DNA of 40,172 nt from Chamaesiphon sp. 341R_metabat_111 (GTDB lineage: Bacteria > Cyanobacteriota > Cyanobacteriia > Cyanobacteriales > Chamaesiphonaceae). Below, piece by piece: positions 16,671 through 26,196 of the stretch. The position numbers and the translations under genes were made by a program. Below the pieces are notes generated by a model. That model was not told the origin of the DNA and did not search any database. It saw nothing but the letters and a program-made list of their open reading frames with translations. Each line of letters opens with the position of its first letter. The stretch's first letter is position 1. The stretch spans positions 1 through 40,172 of the forward strand of contig JANXVE010000091.1 of assembly GCA_025351825.1 (NCBI GenBank), in the 5' to 3' direction.

Positions 16671-18068
16671 TTACTCGTCCACAACTATTTCCAAATTCTC
16701 ATAGTTGCGATCGTGACTGCCGACAAAACTAGATAGGGCGAAATCTATTTCTAGATCGCCAGTGATATCGAGCGTATGGGCTGGTAAGTGATAGGTTGAC
16801 GACTGGCTGGGGGCGGAATTGACGGGAACGATGTCTGGATGAGTAAATTGAGTCGCGGGAAAAGTGGGCGACGACTGCGGTGAATTTAGAGACTTGATTG
16901 TAGAGGGTGTACCATGTTGCATCAGCCGACGAGCACCCACAATCGCAGTTTCTAATTGCAGCTCTTCAGTAAGCTGGTTGAGTAGTTCTCCCGTATTATC
17001 TTGCCGCTGTGCGGATAACTCGAACAGCGCGAGTTCAGATTCATTCAGCGGATTGAGGCTTAGAGTGACAGTGAAGCCACGGGAACCGAGTTGAATGTTG
17101 TGTTTGTCGTAAAGATTGACTTCACCAATCAGAAGCGAGATTTGGAGCTGTGGCGGTAAATCTAGATTGCCCTTGAAAGTGAACGTGTTGAGCTGCGGGG
17201 GAATAGATTGTTCGATGGCGACAATTATTTCCGAGGTTTGGGGATGACGGAGACAGATCGACAGCTTATCGATTTTGACTGACTGAATCAGGTTGGTACT
17301 CAATTTCTGGAGATTGCAAGTACCGCTAATCGTTAGGGGATGTCCTGGTAGTAGCCCTGAAAAAGTCGATCGATCTAGACTAATCAGTTGAGAAGGCGAA
17401 TCAAAAATCGTGGTAAGTTGAATTGCACCTGGGATAGATTGGGGAACTACGGACTTTTGGGGCTGTAGTGACTCTCGCTCTAATTGTTCTAATAATCGAT
17501 CGAGTCCATCCGCCCAATCTTCTTGTACTCCCATCATCGAAATCGGTACGACTGGCTGTGTCGGTGTGGGTAGCTCGAACCGATCTTCATCATGAGCAAA
17601 TGCTGGCAGAGAGTCGATTTGGGGCGGATGAAGCTCTGAAATATTCGCCACCACTGGAGCAAAATTATCCTTCCCGAACTTCCCGCTCCCCGCTCCCCGC
17701 TCCCCGCTCCCCGCCCTACACGGAGCCTTCGAGATCGCTGGCAAAACACGAAGCTTGAGCAGCCGCTGCCATGATTGTGTGGTTGTTGTACCACTACAAA
17801 CAAACTGCCAAATTCCCGACTGTAGATCCGTGAAGGGAATAACTGCTAGTAATCCGCGCAGATTGGTAGTTTGATTGCGGGATTGAGATCGACGTTGCGG
17901 GATCCGATCTGAAGTTTGATAGGTGAGGCGAGTTTGAATCTGGGTATTGATGAGATCGCTATTTGCAACGATCCGATACTTACCTTCCATCAGTTGGAGA
18001 TTACCTGTTTCGATCGTTCTCCAGCCGCGATCTCCCTCCCGCTGGATCAAAAATTCCCAATATTCCAT
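16671..18068 (-). CDS. Uncharacterised cyanobacterial protein with an internal heptamer repeat
   Basis: A 465-residue protein with no signal peptide. Residues 1-110 (EYWEFLIQREGDRGWRTIE, GKYRIVANSDL, SGIWQFVCSG) look like a beta-rich domain; a proline/serine linker and another beta-rich region (about 215-335) follow. It ends in an acidic tail. I do not recognise a catalytic motif. Residues 117-130 (GSGERGAGSG) are encoded by CCCGCTC heptamers at 17682-17716. Because 7 is not a multiple of 3, a change in repeat number would shift the frame. Confidence 0.7.
   Translation of the reverse strand: MEYWEFLIQREGDRGWRTIETGNLQLMEGKYRIVANSDLINTQIQTRLTYQTSDRIPQRRSQSRNQTTNLRGLLAVIPFTDLQSGIWQFVCSGTTTTQSWQRLLKLRVLPAISKAPCRAGSGERGAGSGKFGKDNFAPVVANISELHPPQIDSLPAFAHDEDRFELPTPTQPVVPISMMGVQEDWADGLDRLLEQLERESLQPQKSVVPQSIPGAIQLTTIFDSPSQLISLDRSTFSGLLPGHPLTISGTCNLQKLSTNLIQSVKIDKLSICLRHPQTSEIIVAIEQSIPPQLNTFTFKGNLDLPPQLQISLLIGEVNLYDKHNIQLGSRGFTVTLSLNPLNESELALFELSAQRQDNTGELLNQLTEELQLETAIVGARRLMQHGTPSTIKSLNSPQSSPTFPATQFTHPDIVPVNSAPSQSSTYHLPAHTLDITGDLEIDFALSSFVGSHDRNYENLEIVVDE
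17682..17716. repeat. CCCGCTC heptamer array inside a coding sequence
   Basis: Four perfect CCCGCTC units plus CCCGCCC, on the plus strand (GAGCGGG in the coding sense). It resembles the short heptanucleotide repeats common in cyanobacterial intergenic DNA but here lies within the gene at 16671-18068. Confidence 0.8.
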
Positions 18069-18204
18069 GACTTATCCCTAGATGCACTAAATCTAACTTT
18101 CAGTATTTTAAGCTAGCGATCGCGATCGTGACTATATTTTTTAGATCTTAAATTTCTTTAATCTACTCCCTTCCCAGTATCGAATTAGACATCTAGAGTG
18201 GGTA

Positions 18205-18228
18205 GTGGTTTAGTGGTTTAGTGGTTTA
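18205..18228 (+). repeat. GTGGTTTA octamer, three tandem copies
   Basis: Three perfect GTGGTTTA units directly before the P-loop fragment; the next GTG at 18229 could be its start codon. The rest of 18069-18463 contains only that fragment and the antitoxin promoter region. Confidence 0.7.
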
Positions 18229-18411
18229 GTGAATAGACAGCGCGTCTATTTCTTTGGTGGGAAGGGAGTAGGTGGAAAATCACTTGTAGCGGTAACTTTA
18301 ATTGGCGAAACTCGATCGAGCTTAAATGTGGATTTACCCTTGATTAGTTTATTCGAGTCGCCGACAATTTTGGGTTTTGTCAAAGAGATCGATCGGGTTC
18401 AGTCAATCTGA
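18229..18411 (+). pseudogene. Truncated P-loop (ArsA/ParA-like) ATPase fragment
   Basis: A 60-codon frame reads RVYFFGGKGVGGKSLVAVT, which is close to the start of ArsA/ParA-type ATPases (normally FGGKGGVGKS). It still satisfies the Walker A rule GxxxxGKS. It then loses family similarity and stops at 18411. No downstream frame continues the protein. It is probably a gene remnant, though a short expressed peptide cannot be excluded. Confidence 0.4.
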
Positions 18412-18463
18412 TGCCATTTTGACACCAGCAAGCTAAAATCAAAGTAACTACCCAATTATTGCA

Positions 18464-18748
18464 ATGAGCCAACCCACCAAAGATGCACGAGTAGTAGCCA
18501 GAATTCCCCCTGCTGTCAAAGAAACCTTGCAGCGAGCGGCAGATTTATCTGGTGCTACTCTAAACCAATTTTTAGTTCAATCCGCAGTCAACGCTGCAAA
18601 CCATCTGCTGGAGACAGAACGAAAGATTGTCTTATCCGAATGGGATGCTCAGACAGTTTTCGATCTACTCGAACATCCACCGACACCAAACCAGCAAATT
18701 TTAGTTGCGGTAGCTAAACATCGAGCATTTATTCGTGAAAATTATTGA
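18464..18748 (+). CDS. DUF1778 antitoxin (TacA-type)
   Basis: A 94-residue ribbon-helix-helix antitoxin. ARVVARIPPAVKETLQRAADLSGATLNQFLVQSA is the DUF1778 DNA-binding core, and the C-terminus (IVLSEWDAQTVFDLLEHPPTPN) matches the toxin-neutralising tail of TacA/AtaR. It overlaps the acetyltransferase toxin gene by 14 bases. Confidence 0.92.
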   Translation: MSQPTKDARVVARIPPAVKETLQRAADLSGATLNQFLVQSAVNAANHLLETERKIVLSEWDAQTVFDLLEHPPTPNQQILVAVAKHRAFIRENY

Positions 18749-19268
18749 GCTGCTGCATAAATTTCATAACCGAGAACAGTTTGATTGTGGAGTAGAAGTC
18801 CTAAATCAGTTTCTCAAAGCAACGGCTCGACAACACATTCAGAAAGGTATTTCTCGGACTTTTGTTTTGAGTAATCGTTCGGTGGCTCCGCTCGAACAGC
18901 AAGATTGCCTCCAAGATATTATTGGCTTTTTTACACTGACAATCTGTGAAATTAGCACCGAAAAATTGCCATCCACCCTTGCCAAGAAATACCCATCACA
19001 GGTGCCTGGAGTTAAGTTAGCTCGTCTAGCAGTAGATAAACAATGGCAGCGGCAGGGAATTGGCGAAATATTGATGGTAGAAGCGATGCAGCGTGCGCTG
19101 CTAGTTGCAGATACGGCTGGCGGAATTGGTTTATTTGTTGATGTAAAAGATGAATCTGCTCAAAGCTATTATGCTCGCTATGGCTTTATTGGCTTAGAGG
19201 ATAATCCACTAGAGATGTTCTTACCATTATCTTTGCTGAGAACTCTAAATATTGCTACAAATCTCTAA
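18735..19268 (+). CDS. GNAT acetyltransferase toxin (TacT-type)
   Basis: A 177-residue GNAT enzyme. FDCGVEVLNQFLKATARQHI is the typical N-terminus, LARLAVDKQWQRQGIGEILM contains the acetyl-CoA pyrophosphate loop, and FVDVKDESAQSYYARYGF is the C-terminal motif with the catalytic Tyr. TacT-type toxins acetylate the amino acid on charged tRNAs and stop translation. The start is GTG at 18735, inside the antitoxin gene. Confidence 0.92.
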   Translation: MKIIELLHKFHNREQFDCGVEVLNQFLKATARQHIQKGISRTFVLSNRSVAPLEQQDCLQDIIGFFTLTICEISTEKLPSTLAKKYPSQVPGVKLARLAVDKQWQRQGIGEILMVEAMQRALLVADTAGGIGLFVDVKDESAQSYYARYGFIGLEDNPLEMFLPLSLLRTLNIATNL

Positions 19269-19319
19269 CCTACAGATCTTTTCGCTATCAACTATCAACT
19301 ATCAACTATCAATCATCCC

Positions 19320-20687
19320 ATGCAAACTGGAACCATTGTAGCGATCGCGACGGCTGTTGTCCCCCAGCAAGGAAGCGTGGGGATCGTGCGGATATCGGGG
19401 CTAGATGCTGTCGGGATTGCGCGGCGGATTTTTCAGACTCCAGGAATGCAGGAATGGGAGAGTCATCGGATCTTGTATGGCTATGTGCGGCATCCAGCTA
19501 CGGGAGTGACGATCGATGAGGCTCTATTATTAATCATGCTGGCACCCCGCTCCTACACGCGGGAAGATGTCGTCGAAATCCATAGTCATGGCGGGATTAT
19601 TTTAGTCCAGCAAATTCTCCAATTGTGTGTCGAGTGTGGCGCGAAAGTTGCCGAAGCGGGGGAATTTACCCTCAGAGCCTTTCTGAATGGACGAATCGAT
19701 CTGACTCAAGCCGAGAGTATCAGCGATCTGGTGGGAGCATTGTCACCCGCTGCTGCTCAGACGGCGATTGCGGGACTCCAGGGGAAATTGCGCCAACCGA
19801 TCGAACAGTTGCGCGCCCAAGCCCTAGATTTACTGGCTGAGATTGAAGCGAGAATCGATTTTGAGGAGGATTTACCGCCATTGGATGTCCCTGATGTAAC
19901 GGCTAAATTAGAGGCATTAGCGGTCGAAATTGGGGAGATTGTGGGCACAGCCGATCGCGGGGAACTCTTGCGGAGTGGATTGAAGGTAGCAATCCTGGGA
20001 CAGCCGAATGTGGGTAAGTCCAGTTTACTCAATGCTTGGAGTCGGAGCGATCGGGCGATCGTCACCGAGCTACCAGGTACGACGCGAGATATCGTCGAGT
20101 CTCGGCTAGTCGTGGGTGGAATTCCAGTCCAGGTATTGGATACAGCCGGAATTCGCGATACTAGCGATGTAGTGGAGCAAATCGGTGTGGCGCGCTCCCG
20201 TGCAGCGGCACAAGCTGCGGATCTGGTACTACTGACGATCGATGCTCAAGTTGGCTGGACAGATGTAGAAGCAGATCTATATGCCCAAATTGCGCCGATT
20301 ACGACGATCGTGGTGGTTAATAAAATCGATCTAGTTGACATCCCAACTCTGAATTTACCACCAGGTATAAGTTCAGTTGTCGAAACTGCGGCGGCGCAAG
20401 ATCTGGGAATCGATCGATTGGAATCAGCAATTCTAGCGATCGTCGCTGGCGGACAGCTCCATGCTGCCAATATCGACATCGCCATCAATCAACGCCAAGC
20501 GGCTGCTCTGATTCGATCGCAGACTGCTTTGCAACAGGTACTAGACACTATTAGAGGTGGATTACCTTTCGACTTCTGGACGATCGATCTGCGCGAAGCG
20601 ATTAGAGCCTTGGGGGAAGTGACTGGTGAAGAGGTGACAGAATCAGTCCTCGATCGGATCTTTAGTCGCTTTTGTATTGGGAAGTAG
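19320..20687 (+). CDS. mnmE: tRNA modification GTPase MnmE (TrmE)
   Basis: A 455-residue GTPase which, with MnmG, installs the carboxymethylaminomethyl group at wobble U34 of tRNA. The N-terminal domain ([23 protein letters not shown]) binds the folate substrate. The G domain has [25 protein letters not shown] and NKID. The protein ends FCIGK, the invariant C-terminal Cys motif. ATG at 19320, full length. Confidence 0.97.
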   Translation: MQTGTIVAIATAVVPQQGSVGIVRISGLDAVGIARRIFQTPGMQEWESHRILYGYVRHPATGVTIDEALLLIMLAPRSYTREDVVEIHSHGGIILVQQILQLCVECGAKVAEAGEFTLRAFLNGRIDLTQAESISDLVGALSPAAAQTAIAGLQGKLRQPIEQLRAQALDLLAEIEARIDFEEDLPPLDVPDVTAKLEALAVEIGEIVGTADRGELLRSGLKVAILGQPNVGKSSLLNAWSRSDRAIVTELPGTTRDIVESRLVVGGIPVQVLDTAGIRDTSDVVEQIGVARSRAAAQAADLVLLTIDAQVGWTDVEADLYAQIAPITTIVVVNKIDLVDIPTLNLPPGISSVVETAAAQDLGIDRLESAILAIVAGGQLHAANIDIAINQRQAAALIRSQTALQQVLDTIRGGLPFDFWTIDLREAIRALGEVTGEEVTESVLDRIFSRFCIGK

Positions 20688-20893
20688 TGCGACAAATCGA
20701 TTATATTCGGGATGAAAATTATTGGTGACAGAATAGATGAACTATTAGTTCATAGCTATTACGCTATGGATAGCGGTTGAAAATAGTCAATATCCCTACA
20801 TGTGTTTGAGCAAAATTAATCGCAATTAATTACGGTTTTTTGGAGAAATTTCAACTAAGATATGAATCCGCTCCTCACATTTTCTGTATCGTC

Positions 20894-23800
20894 ATGGGAC
20901 CAACTAACTTAGATCCTCACCACTATACAGAACTAGTCAATGACAGTAATATCGATCGAGCACTAGTAGCTCTTAATTTTGAATCATTAGTCGCAAATTC
21001 TGCTTGCGATCGATTATTTATTTCACAACAGATTCCGCGCACCAATAGTGGCCAAGTAAAACCAGCTTGGATGCGGCGATACAAGCATTGTTTGCAAGGT
21101 GGTTGGTGGTGTGGTGGGCTAGATCCTTTGAATAATTGGGAACTGATGGATTGGGGTACTTTCAAGCCAGATATGCCTGCTAAAAATAAAGAAGGTAAGG
21201 TGATTAAATACGAGCATCCGCCCCAATTGTCAACTAAAGTATTTTGTCTGCGAATAACTAAAGGAATTTGGATCCAAATAGCTAATTTATTTAAAGTAAA
21301 ACTACCCCAAAAAATTGAAGTTAATTCTCAAGGTGAATCGGTTGGTTTCTGGCAGTGGGTAATTGATGCGAAGATACCAGTTACGATCTGTGAAGGAGTC
21401 AAGAAAGCCGCTACTCTATTGACTTACGGCTATCCAGCGATCGCCTTGCCAGGGATTAATAGTGGTTATCGAATCGTGCGTGATTTTCAGGACAATCCGA
21501 TTGGGAGAAAGTTGATTCCCGAGCTAGCTGTATTTGCGAATCGGAAGCAATCGATATCAGTCTGTTTCGATCATGAGATTGTACCTCATAAAGCTAAACT
21601 ATTAGATACTGCAATCGTCCATTTAGGAGAGCTATTTGAGCAAGCAGGAGCCAATGTTAATGTGATTAGATTGCCAGGGCCAGAAAAAGGTGTTGACGAT
21701 CTAATTGTGGCTCAAGGAATTAATAGTTTTAAACAGGTTTATGAGCAAGCAGTAGCACTAGAGATCGATCTAGCCAGAACTAAGCGAAATAGTGAATTAA
21801 CTTATCCGATCGATCTAGAACTAGTCGATCGATACCTGCCAAAAATAGATTTTCCAACAAGTGGAATTGTCGGAATTAAATCACCCAAAGGTACTGGCAA
21901 AACAACTGCATTAATTCCCGTAGTTGCGACAGCTCAAGCCGATTGTCGTCCGGTGTTATTATTAACACATCGGATCCAATTAGGGCAGTTCTTATGTAAG
22001 CGAATTGGCGTAAATTGGATTGATGAACAACTCCCAAAACAATCGTCTCATAGTTTGGGTTTGTGCCTAGATTCCATTTGGAAAATCAATCCTGCTGACT
22101 GGGAAGGTGGAGTAATTATCCTCGATGAAGTCGAGCAATCCCTGTGGCATCTGCTTCACAGCTCTACCTGCAAAAAGAAGCGACTGGCAATCCTCAAAAT
22201 CTTCCAAAACCTGATTGCGAGGGCGATTGAGACAGATGGCTTAATTATCGCCCAGGATGCCGATCTGTCCGATATCTCGATCGATTATCTCAAGACACTA
22301 GCCAGCAGTGAGATCGAACCCTGGATCGTGCTCAATCGCTGGCAAGCAGAGCAGGGCTGGGATGTATCCTTTTACGATAGCCCCAATCCCACCGCCCTAG
22401 TTCATCAACTTGAGCTAGATCTCCGTGCAGGTTACAAATGTTACGTTACCACGGATAGTCGATCGGGTCGATACGGTTCGGATACGATCGATCGATATAT
22501 CCAGCAGAATCTCAAGCAACTAGAAAATAATTATGCTAAAACTCTGGTTGTCTCCAGCTATACAACCAATACAACGGGACATCCAGCAGTGGATTTTGTC
22601 TCCGAAATTAATACCCAAGCAACTGAATATGATGCCGTATTTGTCACCCCTAGTTTAGGTACGGGTGTCAGTATCGATGTCAAGCATTTCGATCGAGTGT
22701 ACGGGATTTTTCAAGGGGTAATTTCAGATGCCGAAGTTCGACAAGCATTGGCGAGAGTTCGGGCTGATGTACCTCGCTACATCTGGTGTGCAAAACGAGG
22801 AATTGGCAGAATTGGTAGTGGTAGTAATAACTATCGATCGCTAGCAACTTGGTATCAGGAGAACCACAAAGAAAATTTTGCGCTGATGTGTCCAATGGTG
22901 AAAATGGATGTAGATATGCCCCTGGTTTTCGATCCAATTCATCTTCGCACCTGGTCAAAATTTGCCGCCCGAATTAATGCGGCGACGATGCTATATCGAG
23001 AAACTGTAAAAATGGGCTTGATTGGTGAAGGGCATCAATTAAATATTATCAGTGATGATTCCGATCGAGAAAAATTGAGATTGTTACGAACTGCGCTAAT
23101 TAAAGCAATCAAAACAGATCCCCAAAAATCACTAGAGATCATGCGAGAGATCGCAACCGTCCATAAAGAAACAGCTAAACTCGATCGACAACATGACTCG
23201 ATCGGCACTGAGACTAAAAAGATTCAACAGCAGGTGAAAATCCAAGCAGCACAAGCAATTGCGGCTGCTAGCGACATCGGGCATCGAGACTATCAATATC
23301 TATCAAACAAACGATTTGTCACCGATCTCGAACGTGCCCAGATTGAAAGATACAACCTTCAGGAGCGTTATGGCGTATCTGTCACCCCTGAATTAAAACT
23401 CAAAGACGATAAGGGCTATTATGGACAGCTACTCACCCACTTTTACCTCCTCAATCATCAACAGTATCTACCTCAATCAATTTATGTAGTTTGGGATCGA
23501 GACATAGACTTTAGACAAAATACCGTCTTTCTCCCCGATGCCAATCATCACACACTCAAAATTCAAGGATTATTAGCTTTAGATATCATCAGCTTCCTCG
23601 ATCCCAATCGGGAGTTCCAAATCACCGATCCAGATTTAGTTTCGCTCAAACGAATTAGTTATCTATGTAGCCAACATATCAAACGAGCGATCGGCATTGA
23701 TATGCCAGCTTATAATAATGGAGAAGTTAGCCCGATCTTGATTCTCAATCGCTTCTTGCAGATTATTGGTCTAAAGGTTAAATTAGTACCGTCTAAAGCT

Positions 23801-23923
23801 AAAAAACAAGCCAAAACCGACAGAATCTATCAGCTCGATCGATCTTTATTAAATGATGGGCGTGCTGAAATATTCAACGTCTGGCAACATCAACAAAGCC
23901 GAGAACTCGTCCGATCTGCTTAA
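20894..23923 (+). CDS. CyRepA1-type plasmid replication protein (DUF3854 plus helicase-like ATPase)
   Basis: A 1009-residue protein of the family annotated as plasmid replication protein CyRepA1 in cyanobacteria. The N-terminus has LDPHHYTELVNDSNID, then GGWWCGGLDPLNNWELMDWG. A DUF3854 toprim-like part has ICEGVKKAATLL (about 165) and ICVCFDHE-like VCFDHE (about 223). The ATPase has Walker A GIKSPKGTGKTT (327-338), THRIQLG, and Walker B VIILDEVEQ (about 407-415). The frame extends to a TTG at 20840, but ATG 20894 gives the usual family N-terminus. No other plasmid genes flank it, so it looks like an integrated or domesticated replication gene. The downstream palindrome at 23967-24025 may end its transcript. 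Confidence 0.82.
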   Translation: MGPTNLDPHHYTELVNDSNIDRALVALNFESLVANSACDRLFISQQIPRTNSGQVKPAWMRRYKHCLQGGWWCGGLDPLNNWELMDWGTFKPDMPAKNKEGKVIKYEHPPQLSTKVFCLRITKGIWIQIANLFKVKLPQKIEVNSQGESVGFWQWVIDAKIPVTICEGVKKAATLLTYGYPAIALPGINSGYRIVRDFQDNPIGRKLIPELAVFANRKQSISVCFDHEIVPHKAKLLDTAIVHLGELFEQAGANVNVIRLPGPEKGVDDLIVAQGINSFKQVYEQAVALEIDLARTKRNSELTYPIDLELVDRYLPKIDFPTSGIVGIKSPKGTGKTTALIPVVATAQADCRPVLLLTHRIQLGQFLCKRIGVNWIDEQLPKQSSHSLGLCLDSIWKINPADWEGGVIILDEVEQSLWHLLHSSTCKKKRLAILKIFQNLIARAIETDGLIIAQDADLSDISIDYLKTLASSEIEPWIVLNRWQAEQGWDVSFYDSPNPTALVHQLELDLRAGYKCYVTTDSRSGRYGSDTIDRYIQQNLKQLENNYAKTLVVSSYTTNTTGHPAVDFVSEINTQATEYDAVFVTPSLGTGVSIDVKHFDRVYGIFQGVISDAEVRQALARVRADVPRYIWCAKRGIGRIGSGSNNYRSLATWYQENHKENFALMCPMVKMDVDMPLVFDPIHLRTWSKFAARINAATMLYRETVKMGLIGEGHQLNIISDDSDREKLRLLRTALIKAIKTDPQKSLEIMREIATVHKETAKLDRQHDSIGTETKKIQQQVKIQAAQAIAAASDIGHRDYQYLSNKRFVTDLERAQIERYNLQERYGVSVTPELKLKDDKGYYGQLLTHFYLLNHQQYLPQSIYVVWDRDIDFRQNTVFLPDANHHTLKIQGLLALDIISFLDPNREFQITDPDLVSLKRISYLCSQHIKRAIGIDMPAYNNGEVSPILILNRFLQIIGLKVKLVPSKAKKQAKTDRIYQLDRSLLNDGRAEIFNVWQHQQSRELVRSA

Positions 23924-23966
23924 TCTATGGCGTAATTCTGTAGACATTATTACTGCTACAACCCGT

Positions 23967-24025
23967 GGGTACCCATTAAGGGCACCCCTACAAGTTATCT
24001 GTAGGGGTGCCCTTAATGGGTACCC
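23967..24025. repeat. Perfect 26-bp inverted repeat with GGGTACCC ends
   Basis: The arms at 23967-23992 and 24000-24025 are perfect inverted copies around a 7-base loop (AGTTATC). Each arm contains GTACCCATTAAGGGCACCCC or its complement. It lies between the replication gene and the glycosyltransferase start. No T-tract, so it is more likely a palindromic repeat (REP/MITE-like) than a classical terminator. Confidence 0.85.
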
Positions 24026-24068
24026 TAAGATCTACGATTTTACTAATATTTACCTACTGTTACAGGAT

Positions 24069-25391
24069 GTGAACATACTTTCATTAGATCGAAATCGCAC
24101 CTTAATTATTTTTACCCGTTATCCTACTCCAGGGAAAGTGAAAACTCGGTTGATTCCCGCCGTTGGAGCTGAAGGTGCCGCCTTATTACATCGCCAAATG
24201 ACTGTACAGGTAATAGATCGATCGAGAGCATTGCAAAGCGATTTGCCTGTAAAGATTGCAGTCCACTTTGATGGTGACAATTACCAGCAAATGTCTGATT
24301 GGCTGGGGACAGATTTAGGTTATCAATCTCAAGGAGAAGGTGACGTTGGAGCGCGGATGGCTCGATCGTTTTCTACTAGCTGTCAGCGCAATTCTTCAGT
24401 AGTTTTGATCGGTACCGATTGCCCAGAAATAACTATAGACATCCTCGCCCACGCATTTGAATTGCTCCAATCAGGGCGAGATTTAGTACTAGGCGGCGCA
24501 GTAGATGGGGGCTATTATCTAATTGGGATGCGCGATTATCACCCCAAATTATTTGTTGATATCGATTGGAGTACCGATCGAGTATTGCAGCAAACCGTCG
24601 CCATTGCCAACCGCCTGAATTTATCAATTGGCTATCTCCCTACCCTCACCGATATCGATCGACCCGAAGATTTGTCCATCCTAACCCAAAACCTCGCCTC
24701 AGCCAAAATCTCGATCGTCATTCCTGCACTAGATGAAGCTGCCACAATCACCAAAATCATTGCTAGCATTCATTCTCTTCCCCAAGTAGAGATTCTCCTG
24801 GTAGATGGCGGTTCAAGTGATAGCACCATCAAAATTGCCCAAGAATTAGGCGTGCGAGTTTTATCTTCCCCCAAGGGACGCGCCCATCAAATGAACGTCG
24901 GAGCCAAAGCTGCAACGGGCGAAATCCTGCTCTTTCTTCATGCCGATACCATTTTGCCATTAGGCTTCGAGCAGATGGTGCGATCGACCTTGCAGCCACC
25001 TCTGGAGGAATCTAGAACCCCACCTGTTGCAGGGGCTTTTACGCTCCAAATTGATGACTCGATGTCAAGCTTGAGATCGATCGAGCGGCTGGTAGCTTGG
25101 CGATCGAAATGGCGGCAAATGCCCTATGGAGATCAGGCAATTTTTCTCACCGCAGAGACATTTAGAAGCGTCGGTGGCTTTGCGGAAATGCCAATCATGG
25201 AAGATTTTGAGCTGATTAAAAGATTGCAGCGGTTAGGACGAATTGAAATCCTCGCCGCACCTGTGATTACCTCCGCGCGGCGTTGGCTTCAGCGAGGAGT
25301 ATGGCAAACAACCTTAATCAATCAAGCGATTGTCATTGGCTATTCGATCGGTATTTCACCAACTAGACTAGCAACTTGGTATCGTCGTTGA
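24069..25391 (+). CDS. Fusion of DUF2064 and family 2 glycosyltransferase domains
   Basis: A 440-residue two-domain protein. Residues 1-205 are a DUF2064 (TIGR04282-type) nucleotidyltransferase-like domain with FTRYPTPGKVKTRL, GEGDVGARM, VVLIGTDCPEI and GAVDGGYYLIG. Residues 215-440 are a GT2 domain (TIGR04283-type) with ISIVIPALDEAATI, LLVDGGSSDST, LFLHADTILP and MEDFELIKRL. These two families are often adjacent and have been named after arsenosugar biosynthesis, but that role is not shown for this gene. I take GTG at 24069 as start, because the frame upstream (to 23853) runs through the perfect inverted repeat and the end of the replication gene. Confidence 0.85.
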   Translation: MNILSLDRNRTLIIFTRYPTPGKVKTRLIPAVGAEGAALLHRQMTVQVIDRSRALQSDLPVKIAVHFDGDNYQQMSDWLGTDLGYQSQGEGDVGARMARSFSTSCQRNSSVVLIGTDCPEITIDILAHAFELLQSGRDLVLGGAVDGGYYLIGMRDYHPKLFVDIDWSTDRVLQQTVAIANRLNLSIGYLPTLTDIDRPEDLSILTQNLASAKISIVIPALDEAATITKIIASIHSLPQVEILLVDGGSSDSTIKIAQELGVRVLSSPKGRAHQMNVGAKAATGEILLFLHADTILPLGFEQMVRSTLQPPLEESRTPPVAGAFTLQIDDSMSSLRSIERLVAWRSKWRQMPYGDQAIFLTAETFRSVGGFAEMPIMEDFELIKRLQRLGRIEILAAPVITSARRWLQRGVWQTTLINQAIVIGYSIGISPTRLATWYRR

Positions 25392-25481
25392 TAGAAGGTC
25401 AAATTGGGTACTTCAACACTTTGTCAAATAGTTATATTACTAGGTTAAAATCAGAGAAAGTGGTAATTTAACCCAGAAGCT

Positions 25482-25787
25482 ATGACAACTTTACCAATTA
25501 ATGTACCGACTCTGATTGTCCAGCAGTTTTGTCAACGATATCATATCCAGAAACTATCTCTATTTGGATCTGTATTGAGAGAAGACTTTACAGCAGAAAG
25601 TGACGTTGATATTCTGGTAGAGTTCGATCCAGCTAATATTCCAGGACTTTTTTGTTTAGCTACAATGCAAGATGAACTATCAAAAGTTCTACAGCGATTG
25701 GTAGATTTGAGAACACCAAGTGAGTTAAGCAGTTACTTTCGCGATCGGGTAATGGCTGAGGCAATGACAATTTATGACAGCAATTGA
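25482..25787 (+). CDS. MNT-type nucleotidyltransferase antitoxin
   Basis: A 101-residue minimal nucleotidyltransferase. LSLFGSVLREDFTAESDVDILVEF contains the GS...DxD catalytic motif. MNT proteins of MNT/HepT modules neutralise HepT by AMPylating a Tyr near its active site. The gene overlaps the HepT gene by 14 bases. Confidence 0.92.
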   Translation: MTTLPINVPTLIVQQFCQRYHIQKLSLFGSVLREDFTAESDVDILVEFDPANIPGLFCLATMQDELSKVLQRLVDLRTPSELSSYFRDRVMAEAMTIYDSN

Positions 25788-26121
25788 CGATCTAACACGT
25801 GTCCGACATATGCGCGATGCAGGCAAAGAGATTATAGGATTTACGAGCGGGGATTCTCAATCATCTTTTGCCAGTAATAGAATGCTCCAATTAGCAATTG
25901 TTAAAGATTTGGAAATTATTGGAGAAGCAGCAAACAATGTCTCAATTGAATGCCAAGAAAAGTATCCATATATTCCTTGGAGAGCAATGGTTGGAATGCG
26001 TAATCGACTAGTTCATGCCTATTTTGGAATCAATTTAGATATGATTTGGCAGACGGTGCAACAGGATTTGCCACCTTTGATTGATTCATTAGAGTGTGCA
26101 TTACAAGAATTGGAAAGCTAA
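25774..26121 (+). CDS. HepT-like ribonuclease toxin (DUF86)
   Basis: A 115-residue HEPN-domain RNase. The active-site motif Rx4-6HxY is present as RNRLVHAYFG. IVKDLEIIGEAANNVS is the conserved DUF86 helix. Translationally coupled to the MNT gene just upstream. Confidence 0.93.
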   Translation: MTAIDDLTRVRHMRDAGKEIIGFTSGDSQSSFASNRMLQLAIVKDLEIIGEAANNVSIECQEKYPYIPWRAMVGMRNRLVHAYFGINLDMIWQTVQQDLPPLIDSLECALQELES

Positions 26122-26196
26122 TGTAATGATTTCCTCGGCAAGCTAATTGGGTGAGGATTGTTATAATCGATATAGTCAGTATAGGTTTAGAAGTTC

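Noticed and set aside
23853-24068. N-terminal extension of the glycosyltransferase fusion
   Set aside because: It overlaps the replication gene and passes through a perfect inverted repeat; the domain begins only after GTG 24069.
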